A stretch of 64,000 nucleotides of DNA from an uncultured Myxococcales bacterium (GTDB lineage: Bacteria > Myxococcota > Myxococcia > Myxococcales > Myxococcaceae), in the NCBI GenBank assembly GCA_937980205.1, contig CALJKW010000049.1:221627-285626 (forward strand), read 5' to 3'. Position 1 is the stretch's first letter, and each line of letters starts with the position of its first letter. The notes under the pieces were generated by a model, which did not search any database, was not told where the DNA came from, and worked only from the letters and a program-made list of their open reading frames with translations. The position numbers and the translations under genes are program-made. Below are positions 50,596-58,201 of this stretch, in pieces.

Positions 50596-51951
50596 ATGAG
50601 ACCGCTCATCTTCTTGGTTCTCTCAGGCTGTGCGGCCACTTCCGCGGCCGTCGGCTCCGCGGCTCCCGGCGGCCGAGAAGAGGCGAGCCCCGCGCGCGAC
50701 CTCGCCTGCTCGCTCGCCGACGACGTCGGCCCCCGCCTCGCCGGCAGCGACGGCGACGCCCGCGCAGTCCAGTGGGCGCTGATGAACATGAAGCAGCTCG
50801 GCCTCTCCAACGTGCGCGCCGAGCCGGTGACGGTGCCGCACTGGGTGAGGGGGGAGGCCCGCGCCGAGCTCGTCGCTCCGTTCAGCCGGCGCTTCTGGGT
50901 GGCGGCGCTCGGCGGCTCGATCGCGACTCCGCCCGGGGGCGTCGAGGCCGACGTCGTGCGCGTCACCTCCATCGAAGAGCTGCGCGAGCTGCCCGAAGAG
51001 CGCGTGAAGGGCCGCATCGTCTTCTTCGACAAGGTGATGTCCCGCGACCCCGACGGCCACGGCTACGGGAAGACCGTCGACGTCCGCACCAAGGGCGCGA
51101 TCGAGGCCGCGAAGAAGGGCGCCGTCGCGTCGCTGATCCGCTCGGTCGGCACCAGCGACGCGCGGTTCCCGCACACCGGCGCGATGCGCTACGCCGACGG
51201 AGTGCCGAAGATCGCCGCCGCCGCGCTCGCGATCCCCGACGCGGAGCTCCTGCGCCGCACGCTGGTGAAGAACGGCCAGCCGGTGCGCGTGAAGCTCGAG
51301 CTGACGCCGCAGTGGCTGCCCGACGCCGAGTCGGCGAACGTCATCGGCGAGGTGCCGGGCAGCTCGAAGCCCGAAGAGCTCGTCGTGCTCGGCGCGCACC
51401 TCGACTCGTGGGACCTCGGTGACGGCGCCATCGACGACGCCGCGGGCGTCGGCATCATCCTCGACGTCGCCCGGCGGCTCGTCGCCGAGAAGCCGGCGCG
51501 CACGGTGCGCGTGGTGCTGTTCGCGAACGAGGAGAACGGCCTGCGGGGCGCGCGCGCGTACGCGAAGGCGCACGCGGACGAGCTGCCTCGCCACGTCGCC
51601 GCGCTCGAGGCCGACAGCGGTGCCGGCGTGGTGACCGGCGTCGGCTTCAAGGGCGGGCCCGACGCGGCGAAGGCGATGGCCGCGCTGGCGCCGCAGCTGG
51701 TCGACCTGGGGCTGCCTCCGCCGACCGCCTCCGACGCGGGCGGCGCCGACACCAGCGAGCTCACCGGGGTGCCGCAGGTCGAGCTCGACCAGGACCGCTC
51801 GCGCTACTTCGACCTGCACCACACCGCCGACGACACCTGCGACAAGATTCAGCCGAAGGAGATCTCGCAGGCCGCGAGCGTCGCGCTCGTGGTGACGCGC
51901 TACCTCGCGAACATGCCGGGGAACCTCGGCCGCCGTTCGACCGCCGACTGA
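50596..51951 (+). CDS. Lipoprotein M28-family zinc aminopeptidase with PA domain
   Basis: 451 residues. Lipoprotein signal MRPLIFLVLSGCAATSA. A PA insert (about 110-240) precedes the catalytic domain. Zinc ligand motifs in order: VLGAHLDSWDLGDGAIDDAA (His and bridging Asp), LFANEENGLRGARAYAK (catalytic Glu then metal Glu), LEADSG (Asp) and DLHHTADDTCDKI (His). The set is complete, so an exopeptidase is expected. Probably digests prey or environmental peptides at the cell surface. Confidence 0.92.
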   Translation: MRPLIFLVLSGCAATSAAVGSAAPGGREEASPARDLACSLADDVGPRLAGSDGDARAVQWALMNMKQLGLSNVRAEPVTVPHWVRGEARAELVAPFSRRFWVAALGGSIATPPGGVEADVVRVTSIEELRELPEERVKGRIVFFDKVMSRDPDGHGYGKTVDVRTKGAIEAAKKGAVASLIRSVGTSDARFPHTGAMRYADGVPKIAAAALAIPDAELLRRTLVKNGQPVRVKLELTPQWLPDAESANVIGEVPGSSKPEELVVLGAHLDSWDLGDGAIDDAAGVGIILDVARRLVAEKPARTVRVVLFANEENGLRGARAYAKAHADELPRHVAALEADSGAGVVTGVGFKGGPDAAKAMAALAPQLVDLGLPPPTASDAGGADTSELTGVPQVELDQDRSRYFDLHHTADDTCDKIQPKEISQAASVALVVTRYLANMPGNLGRRSTAD

Positions 51952-52012
51952 TCATCTCAGTTTTTCACCGGCGCTCCTGCGCCAAGCGCGCGCTTCGACT
52001 GGCCGGGCGCGG

Positions 52013-52027
52013 TGGCGCGTCGCTTGC
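52013..52027 (+). promoter_or_regulatory. Sigma-54-like element before Cys-rich lipoprotein gene
   Basis: TGGCGCGTCGCTTGC followed by T: GG-N10-GC with consensus TTGCT. It ends 17 bp before the ATG at 52045; the leader would be about 6 nt. Confidence 0.42.
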
Positions 52028-52044
52028 TGACGGGGCTCCCGCCC

Positions 52045-54096
52045 ATGCGTGCCGCTGCCCTCGTCGCGCTGTCCCTCGTGGCGTGCGACGCCCGGCTGCA
52101 GCGCGTGTCGGCGGACCTGCTCGTCGAGCCGAGCGCGCTGGTGTTTCCCGCCACCGCGACCGGCGACACGCGCACGCTGCCGGTGGCGCTCATGAACGCG
52201 TCGCGCGCGCCGCTGAAGCTGCACGTCTCGTCCGGGGCACCGTTCGCGCTCGAGCTCGACGTCGAGCTGTCCGGGGGCGAATCGCGCCAGGTGCCGGTGC
52301 CGTTCGCTCCCGCGGCAGAGGGCGCTGCGGCCGGCGTGCTCGTCGTCAGCGGCGACGTCGAGGCGGCCGTCGCGTTGACCGGCGACGCCGTGGCTCCCGC
52401 GCAGTGCTCGACCTCGGAGCCGTGCCGCCGCGTGCAGCGAGACCCGGCGACGAACACGTGCGTCGAAGAGAACGCCGCCGACGGCTCGGCGTGCACGTCG
52501 CAGAACGCCTGCCTCGCCGGTGGCGTCTGCGTCGGCGGCGTCTGCGCCGGCACGCCGGTGTCGTGCGACGACCACGACGCGTGCACCGTCGACGCGTGCG
52601 AGCCCTCAGGCGGCTGCCAGCACGTCGCGACCGTCTGTCCCGCGCCTGCCGACAAGTGCCACGTCGCGCGGTGCGACCCCAAGACCGGCTGCGCGAGCGA
52701 GCCCGCGCCCGACGGCACCGCGTGCGGCCCGAGCGACTGCACGACCGCGCACGTCTGCATGGCCGGCACGTGCCGCGCGATGGCGGTGCCCGATGGCTAC
52801 GCGTGCGGCGACGCGTCTCCGTGTCAGGCGAAGGGGCGGTGCTCGGCGGGCACCTGCAACCAGCCCGCGGCGACGTCGCTGCAGCTCTCGTGGAGCCACC
52901 CGATGCCGTACAACGGCGTCGACTTCCGCGGCGTGGTCGACCCGAGCGGGAACCTGTACTGGGTCGAGTGCGAGGCGGTGCGCGGCGTGAACCCGTGCGA
53001 GCTCGTCTCGTATTCGCCGGACGGGCTGCGCCGCTTCGGCGTGACGGTTCCGACGCTGACCACCATCACCGGCGTCACGCACCTCGCGGCGGGCGGCCGC
53101 ATCTTCGTCGCCGGTCGCGGCGCCTCGGTGGCGGCGTTCTCGGAGACCGGCGCGCTGTTGTGGACGAAGCCCGCGGGCGGCAGCTCGTCGCTCGACGGCA
53201 TGGTGGCCGACCGCAGCGGCCGGCTGTACGTGGCCGAGCACTTCCAGGGCGAGACGGATTCGTGGTCGCTCATCCGCTACGACCCCGGCGCGAGCGTCGG
53301 CATCGCGCGCAAGCTCGGCGGCACGCCCCGCGGGCTCACGCTCGACGCGAGCGGCAACGTCTACTTCGTGGTGAGCGACACGTCGCTCCCGCTGCCGATG
53401 GGCGCCGCCGCGCCGGCGCACCACCTCGTGTCGCTGGCGCCGTCGGGGGCGACCCGCTTCACCCTCTCGTTCATGTGGAGGGACGCCCCGCACGCGGTGT
53501 TCAACGGCGAGCTGTTGATGAACAGCGGCGAGGTCCGCTCGACGCTCGACGGCGCGGTGAAGCCGGGCGCGTACCGCGACTGGAGCCGCGGCGACCTCGC
53601 GGCGCTGATGTCGGCGACCGGGCGCTACCGGTGGGTCGACGACGAGTGCTGCCCGGCGTGCGACTGCGCGGGCAGCCTGGCGCTGCAGGGGTGGGCGGTC
53701 GGCGGCACGCAGCCGCGCTTCACGTGGGCGTCGTTCGGCACGTCCGCGTCGCGCGTGAGCCAGCCGCAGCTCTTGTCCGACGGCAGCGTGCTGTTCGCGA
53801 GCCAGGTGCAGGGCGGCACCGACGTGAAGCTGCGCGCGCTCGACTCGAGCGGCGCGCAGACGTTCGCGTGCACCATCGGCTCCGCGAGCCTCGGCATGGG
53901 CGCCACGCGAAGGTGGGGCGGCGCGACGGCGCTGACGCAAGGGCGCTGGGCCGTGCTCGAGCACACGTCGTGCCCGAGCTGCATTCACGACCCGCCCCCG
54001 GTGCTGCGCGTGTACGCGGTGCCGGGCCTCACCGTCGCGCCGAGCGGGTGGACGGGCGTCGGCGGCTCGCCGGGAAGAAACGGTCAGCCTCGCTGA
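52045..54096 (+). CDS. Cys-rich surface lipoprotein with beta-propeller-like C-terminus
   Basis: 683 residues. Lipoprotein signal MRAAALVALSLVACDARL. Residues about 20-120 look like an ASH/choice-of-anchor domain (PSALVFPATATGDTRTLPV). A Cys-rich region (120-280) repeats units such as SACTSQNACLAGGVCVGGVC, CDDHDACTVDACEPSGGCQH and CGPSDCTTAHVCMAGTCRAM, common in myxobacterial surface proteins. The C-terminal 400 residues have blade-like repeats (GVTHLAAGGRIFVAGRGASV, LDASGNVYFVVSDTS). Role probably adhesion or surface recognition; no catalytic motif. Confidence 0.82.
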   Translation: MRAAALVALSLVACDARLQRVSADLLVEPSALVFPATATGDTRTLPVALMNASRAPLKLHVSSGAPFALELDVELSGGESRQVPVPFAPAAEGAAAGVLVVSGDVEAAVALTGDAVAPAQCSTSEPCRRVQRDPATNTCVEENAADGSACTSQNACLAGGVCVGGVCAGTPVSCDDHDACTVDACEPSGGCQHVATVCPAPADKCHVARCDPKTGCASEPAPDGTACGPSDCTTAHVCMAGTCRAMAVPDGYACGDASPCQAKGRCSAGTCNQPAATSLQLSWSHPMPYNGVDFRGVVDPSGNLYWVECEAVRGVNPCELVSYSPDGLRRFGVTVPTLTTITGVTHLAAGGRIFVAGRGASVAAFSETGALLWTKPAGGSSSLDGMVADRSGRLYVAEHFQGETDSWSLIRYDPGASVGIARKLGGTPRGLTLDASGNVYFVVSDTSLPLPMGAAAPAHHLVSLAPSGATRFTLSFMWRDAPHAVFNGELLMNSGEVRSTLDGAVKPGAYRDWSRGDLAALMSATGRYRWVDDECCPACDCAGSLALQGWAVGGTQPRFTWASFGTSASRVSQPQLLSDGSVLFASQVQGGTDVKLRALDSSGAQTFACTIGSASLGMGATRRWGGATALTQGRWAVLEHTSCPSCIHDPPPVLRVYAVPGLTVAPSGWTGVGGSPGRNGQPR

Positions 54097-54120
54097 AGCG
54101 CGTTGGGGTAAGACGGGCCT

Positions 54121-55506
54121 ATGAAAAGGCTTCTCGCGGTGCTCGTCGTGACGTTGCTCGCTGGATGTCCTGGCCCCGGCAACCCCGATGGAGGCACCGG
54201 CGGAGGCACTGCCGGCAGCGGCGGTGTCGGTGGAGGCAGCACCGGCGGCTCCGGTGGCGCGACGGGCGGCGGCACCGCGACGGGCGGCGGCACTGCGACG
54301 GGCGGCGGCACTGCGACGGGCGGCGGCACTGCGACGGGCGGCGGCACTGCGACCGGCGGCGGCACTGCGACGGGCGGTGGCACTGCGACCGGTGGCGGCA
54401 GCGCGACGGGCGGCGGCAGCTCCGGTGCGGGTGGGGGCTTCGCGACGGATGGCGGCGCCATTCCTCTGAGCCAGCTCTGCGCTGCGCTCGGCAGCGCGTA
54501 CTGCGCGCAGCTGACCAACTGCGGTCTCTTCACGTCGTTCCAGAACTGCCTGCTGTACTTCAACGCCCAGAACCCGAACGACTGCGCGAGCGAGAACCGG
54601 TTCGCCGTCGACGCGGGCCGCCAGAGCTTCGACGGCCTGGCCGCCTCGCGGTGCCTGTCGGCGGTCGCGGCGCTCCCCTGCGCGACCGGCCTCGACTCCC
54701 TCGACATGAACGCCGACTGTCGCGCGGTCTTCGTGGGCCTCTCCGCGCCTGGAGGCAGCTGCCAGAGCAGCGACGACTGCCCGACCACGCACTACTGCAG
54801 CCGGCCCGCGGGGGTCTGCGGCGGCTCGTGTCTGACCCGCGTGGCCGACGGGATGCCGCCGGGCAGCGCCGAGTGCCAGCGCACCTCGTACGTGTACGAC
54901 GGCATCTGCCGCAGCCCGGTGCCGGCGGGCCAGTCGTGTGCTCAGGCGGACGGCGGGGTGCAGACGCCGCAGCGGTGCGCCGGCGGCTACTACTGCGACG
55001 CGACGACGCGGCAGTGCACGCAGATCAAGCCCGTCGGCGCCACGTGCACGTCACAGACGGAGTGCGGCCAGTTCGCCATCTGCATCGGCACGTGTCGCTC
55101 GCCGCGGTCCGTGGGCGAAGAGTGCAACAGCGCTCCGTGCAAGTTCGACGCGTGGTGCCGGCCGCACGGCGACGGCGGCTCCTCGTGCCGCGCGTGGAGC
55201 GGCATCGGCGGCGAGTGCAACCGCAACGAAGCGTGCACGCCCGTCGCGCGCTGCGTGGGGCTCGACGGCGGCTTCGCGGCCATCGGCGCGTGTCAGGCTC
55301 CTGGCACTGCGGGCGAGACCTGCATGAACGGCAACAACGGCGACTGCGCGTCCAACCTCTACTGCGACTTCAACTCCGACCAGTGCACGGCGCGGAAGAG
55401 CAACGGTGCGTCCTGCTTCGGAGGCTTCGAGTGTGCGTCGGGCATCTGCCGCCCGCCGTCCGACGGCGGCAATCCCGAGTGTCGCGCCGACTACTCCTGC
55501 TTCTGA
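54121..55506 (+). CDS. Cys-rich lipoprotein with (GGGTAT)n linker
   Basis: 461 residues. Lipoprotein signal MKRLLAVLVVTLLAGCPGPG, a Gly/Ser/Thr-rich linker (about 25-105) built on an 18-bp DNA minisatellite coding ATGGGT, then a Cys-rich region of about 340 residues (LCAALGSAYCAQLTNCGLFT, CQSSDDCPTTHYCSRPAGVC, GYYCDATTRQCTQIKPVGAT, GSSGXC-type spacing throughout, ending CRADYSCF). The pattern matches myxobacterial outer-surface Cys-rich proteins. The linker length is likely variable. Follows the preceding lipoprotein gene by 24 bp, so possibly one operon. Confidence 0.82.
   Translation: MKRLLAVLVVTLLAGCPGPGNPDGGTGGGTAGSGGVGGGSTGGSGGATGGGTATGGGTATGGGTATGGGTATGGGTATGGGTATGGGTATGGGSATGGGSSGAGGGFATDGGAIPLSQLCAALGSAYCAQLTNCGLFTSFQNCLLYFNAQNPNDCASENRFAVDAGRQSFDGLAASRCLSAVAALPCATGLDSLDMNADCRAVFVGLSAPGGSCQSSDDCPTTHYCSRPAGVCGGSCLTRVADGMPPGSAECQRTSYVYDGICRSPVPAGQSCAQADGGVQTPQRCAGGYYCDATTRQCTQIKPVGATCTSQTECGQFAICIGTCRSPRSVGEECNSAPCKFDAWCRPHGDGGSSCRAWSGIGGECNRNEACTPVARCVGLDGGFAAIGACQAPGTAGETCMNGNNGDCASNLYCDFNSDQCTARKSNGASCFGGFECASGICRPPSDGGNPECRADYSCF
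54259..54420 (+). repeat. 18-bp minisatellite, 9 units (GCGACGGGCGGCGGCACT)
   Basis: Nine in-frame 18-bp units with consensus GCGACGGGCGGCGGCACT. Units 2-5 are identical and the others differ by one to three bases, mostly at third positions. They code ATGGGT repeats. The high identity points to recent expansion by slippage. Confidence 0.92.
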
Positions 55507-55507
55507 G

Positions 55508-56299
55508 TCACCAGCGCCGGCGGCCGCCGCCGCGGCCGCCGCCGCGATCCCAGTTCCTGCCGCCGCCCCAGCCGCCGCCGCGGTAGCCGCCGCCGCGGTA
55601 CACCGGCGCTGCGTCGTGCGAGCGCCAGGAGCGACGGCCTCCGCCGCCGTGCCACCCGCGCCAGCCGCCGTTCCACCCGCCGTAGCGGCCCCACGAGAAG
55701 CTCTTCATGGACGGGCGGCTGTAGCGGCCGTACGCGTAGCTCCAGCCGGGGTTGCCGACGCGGAAGCCGACGCTGACGCCCGGAGGAGCCACCGGCGCCC
55801 ACGCGACGTTGCCCGCAGTGTTGCAGCGCCAGTCGACCCACGCCGGAGCCCACTGCGTCTGCGGCCACCACACCCAGCCGTAGCGCGGCGACTGGTACCA
55901 GCGGCCGTAGTGGAACGGTGTCGACCCGAAGCGGTACGTCGAGGCGAACTGCCAGCCCGCGGTCGTCGCGACCCACTGGCCGCCGGTGGTGTACGGGACG
56001 AAGTCGGCGCCGACGACGGCCTGCGCGGGCTGCCAGACCCGGCCGACGCCCGGCTCCTCGACGAAGGTGCCGTACGCGGCGACCTGCTGCTCGAGCTGCG
56101 TCTGCGTGGGAGCGACCGGCGGCGGCTGCTCTCCCGGGTACGCCGCCCAGCCGGTGTCTTCGCTCGTCGGCAGCGGAGGCGGCGACGGGAACCAGTCGTC
56201 GGCGTCGACGTCTCCGTCGTAGTCGAGGTCGTAGCCAGTCTGAGCGCTCGCGAGGGGCGCGGCGAGCACCACCGCAGCGAGAAGTGCACGGGGGAACAT
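55508..56299 (-). CDS. Exported Trp/Tyr/Gly-rich protein (YXWGXW/DUF6600-like)
   Basis: 263 residues. Signal MFPRALLAAVVLAAPLASAQ, then LDYDGDVDADDWF, a Pro-rich linker, and a central domain GFRVGNPGWSYAYGRYSRPS preceded by PFHYGRWYQSPRYGWVWWPQ and WAPAWVDWRCNTAGNVAWAP. The latter is the aromatic repeat of DUF6600/YXWGXW proteins. The C-terminus is Gly/Arg/Trp-rich (GGGYRGGGWGGGRNW). Probably an extracellular or envelope structural protein; function unknown. Convergent with the Cys-rich lipoprotein gene, one base apart. Confidence 0.8.
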   Translation of the reverse strand: MFPRALLAAVVLAAPLASAQTGYDLDYDGDVDADDWFPSPPPLPTSEDTGWAAYPGEQPPPVAPTQTQLEQQVAAYGTFVEEPGVGRVWQPAQAVVGADFVPYTTGGQWVATTAGWQFASTYRFGSTPFHYGRWYQSPRYGWVWWPQTQWAPAWVDWRCNTAGNVAWAPVAPPGVSVGFRVGNPGWSYAYGRYSRPSMKSFSWGRYGGWNGGWRGWHGGGGRRSWRSHDAAPVYRGGGYRGGGWGGGRNWDRGGGRGGGRRRW

Positions 56300-56338
56300 G
56301 GGGCTACCGACGTGGGTGCCCTGGTCGTATTCAAACGA

Positions 56339-56408
56339 CCGGGTTCGGGTTCGCGTTCGGGTTCGGGGTCGACCGCGAACCCGCACGCGAACGCGAACCC
56401 GGCTTTTT
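56339..56408 (+). terminator. Long hexamer-based hairpin followed by T-tract
   Basis: A 30-bp stem with three mismatches and loop TCGA, built from GGGTTC/GCGTTC hexamers against GCGAAC/CGAACC, followed on the plus strand by CTTTTT (56403-56408). No plus-strand gene reads into it; both neighbours are on the minus strand. On that strand it separates the SDR gene from the next gene and is followed by only three T. It may be a bidirectional terminator or a mobile palindromic repeat. Confidence 0.55.
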
Positions 56409-56412
56409 CCGG

Positions 56413-57315
56413 TCACGCCGCAGACTTGTTGGGTCCGCCGCCTTTGACCTGCCCGCTCTGTCCGGGCTTCTCGAGCGTGCCTGCCGGGTCGCGCGGCTTC
56501 TCGTCGTACTGCTGCTTGTCCGCGAACTTCGCGGCGACCTTGTCTGCGAGGCGGCCGCCGAACCTGCCCATGAGCGTGTCGACCACCGCGCGGGCTCCGA
56601 CCTTCACGTCGCGCTTGGGCTTCTGCGCCGCCTCGAGGATCGCCTCGGCCACCCTGTCGGCTTCGATCATCGGGCCCGGCAGCTTCGGCTCGTGCTCCAT
56701 GTAGTTGCGTGCGTGCTGCGGGTACGGCGTGTCGACCGCGGTGGGCTGAATCAGCGTGATGCTCACGTCCTGCTTGTCGACGTCGACGACCTCGACGCGC
56801 AGCGAATCGGTGAAGCCCTTCACCGCGTGCTTCGACGCCGAGTACATGCCCTGCAGCGGCACGACGGCCTCCGACACCTCGCTGCCGAGGTTGATCAGCG
56901 CGCCCTTCGATTGCTTCAGGTACGGCAGCGCGATCAGCGAGCCGTTCACGACGCCCCAGAAGTTGATGTCGAAGAGCTTGCGGCTGTCGAGCTCGGGAAC
57001 ATCTTCGAGCTTGCCGTAGATCGCGACGCCCGCGTTGTTCACCCAGGTGTCGATGCGGCCGAAGGTGTTGATGGCCTGTGAGGCGATCTGCTCCAGGTCC
57101 TCGCGCACCGTGACGTCGGCGCACACCGCGAACGCGATGCCCCCGTCGCCCTGAATCTTCTTCACGATGTCCGCCAGCGTCTCGTCGCTTCGCGCGGCGA
57201 GCACCACTTTGGCGCCTCGTTTCGCGGCCATGAGCGCCGTCGCGAGGCCGATCCCGCTCGAGGCTCCGGTGATGACGATGACCTGCTCTGAAATCGGCTT
57301 GAGTTGCGCTGCCAT
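56413..57315 (-). CDS. Short-chain dehydrogenase/reductase (SDR)
   Basis: 300 residues. Cofactor motif VIVITGASSGIGLATALMAA (TGxxxGIG), NNAG in DTWVNNAGVAIYG, catalytic Ser in INLGSEVSEAVVP, and YSASKHAVKGF (YxxxK). The C-terminus carries a basic, Lys/Gly-rich tail (about 60 residues) beyond the standard 250, with KVAAKFADKQQYDEKPRDPA. NADP preference is suggested by Arg after the second strand (AARSDE). Substrate unknown. ATG 57315 preferred; longer frame to 57528 rejected because it covers the region upstream of the AraC gene. Confidence 0.9.
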   Translation of the reverse strand: MAAQLKPISEQVIVITGASSGIGLATALMAAKRGAKVVLAARSDETLADIVKKIQGDGGIAFAVCADVTVREDLEQIASQAINTFGRIDTWVNNAGVAIYGKLEDVPELDSRKLFDINFWGVVNGSLIALPYLKQSKGALINLGSEVSEAVVPLQGMYSASKHAVKGFTDSLRVEVVDVDKQDVSITLIQPTAVDTPYPQHARNYMEHEPKLPGPMIEADRVAEAILEAAQKPKRDVKVGARAVVDTLMGRFGGRLADKVAAKFADKQQYDEKPRDPAGTLEKPGQSGQVKGGGPNKSAA

Positions 57316-57331
57316 GATGCAGACGAGGGCT

Positions 57332-57346
57332 GCATCGCAGGTGCCA
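57332..57346 (-). promoter_or_regulatory. Sigma-54-like element before SDR gene
   Basis: Minus strand TGGCACCTGCGATGC: perfect TGGCAC at -24 and GG-N10-GC spacing, with ATGC instead of TTGC at -12. It is 16 bp before the ATG at 57315. Confidence 0.35.
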
Positions 57347-57550
57347 CCTGGCCGCGACAGGGGCGCTGCAGAGCCCGTATTCTGACGCAGCCTGACGCAC
57401 CCGTTCACGCCCACCACCGACGTCGCACGCCTGTTCACCGGAACCGCGAACCGCGCGCTGATCTCCCGCCACTTCTGTTTCTGGCGATCGAAGTCCGGCA
57501 TCAACGGGACCATCATCTGGGGCCGCACGACGGATCAGGACGTCGACGAG

Positions 57551-58198
57551 ATGTTCGCCGTCTACGCAGCGCTGCTGACGTCGCCGCTCGCGGGAAAGCC
57601 CTCGATCACCGACCTCCGCGGGCTCGAGGCGGTCAGCGTGGTCGGGTTCGAGCGCCTGGTGAAGTCGCTGAGCGCACGCCGGCCCGAGTGGCTGCCGCGC
57701 GCCGGCCGCCAGGCGATTCTGCACGGCGCGAGCTTCCCCGGCGCGCTCGTGCTCGGCGCGTTTCAGCTCGCCGCCAGCGGCTTCGAGCTCGCGGCGTTCG
57801 AAGACGAGGACGCCGCGTTCCAGTGGGCCGGGGCGACCAGCGTCCAGCGCGACGTCGCCGCGCTGCGCGAGTCGTTGTTCGCGGTGCCCGACATCGTGCG
57901 CCGCGTGCGCGTCGTGTTCGCCGCGCACGACGCTCCGCTCTCGGTCGCGAAGCTCGCGCGTACGCTCGGCATGAGCACCCGCTCACTGCAGCGGCACCTC
58001 GCCGCGGCGGGCTCGTCGGTGCGCGCCGAGCGGCAGGCGCACGTCCTCGCGCGCGCCGAGAAGCTGCTCGCGGACACCGACCTCGACCTCGCGGCGATCG
58101 CGGCGATGGTCGGCCTGCCGTCAGCCGGCCGTCTCGTGGCGCTGTTCAAGAGCCAGCGGAAGACGACGCCGGACGCGTGGCGCCGCGCGGCGCGCTGA
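57551..58198 (+). CDS. AraC-family regulator; N-terminal coding probably extends upstream
   Basis: 215 residues from ATG 57551. The C-terminal double helix-turn-helix is clear: VAKLARTLGMSTRSLQRHLA, AERQAHVLARAEKLLADTDL and DLAAIAAMVGLPSAGRLVAL, FKSQRKTTPDAWRR. The N-terminal domain is a ligand or partner domain of a type common in myxobacterial AraC proteins. The same frame stays open back to the TGA at 57383 and reads protein-like (SGINGTIIWGRTTDQDVDEM), but contains no ATG, GTG or TTG; CTG 57392 is the only plausible start. Divergent from the SDR gene, which it may regulate. It ends 3 bp from treY. Confidence 0.8.
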   Translation: MFAVYAALLTSPLAGKPSITDLRGLEAVSVVGFERLVKSLSARRPEWLPRAGRQAILHGASFPGALVLGAFQLAASGFELAAFEDEDAAFQWAGATSVQRDVAALRESLFAVPDIVRRVRVVFAAHDAPLSVAKLARTLGMSTRSLQRHLAAAGSSVRAERQAHVLARAEKLLADTDLDLAAIAAMVGLPSAGRLVALFKSQRKTTPDAWRRAAR

Positions 58199-58201
58199 GC
58201 C

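Noticed and set aside
54259..54420. CRISPR-like array
   Set aside because: Units are contiguous without spacers and code an in-frame hexapeptide, so it is a minisatellite.
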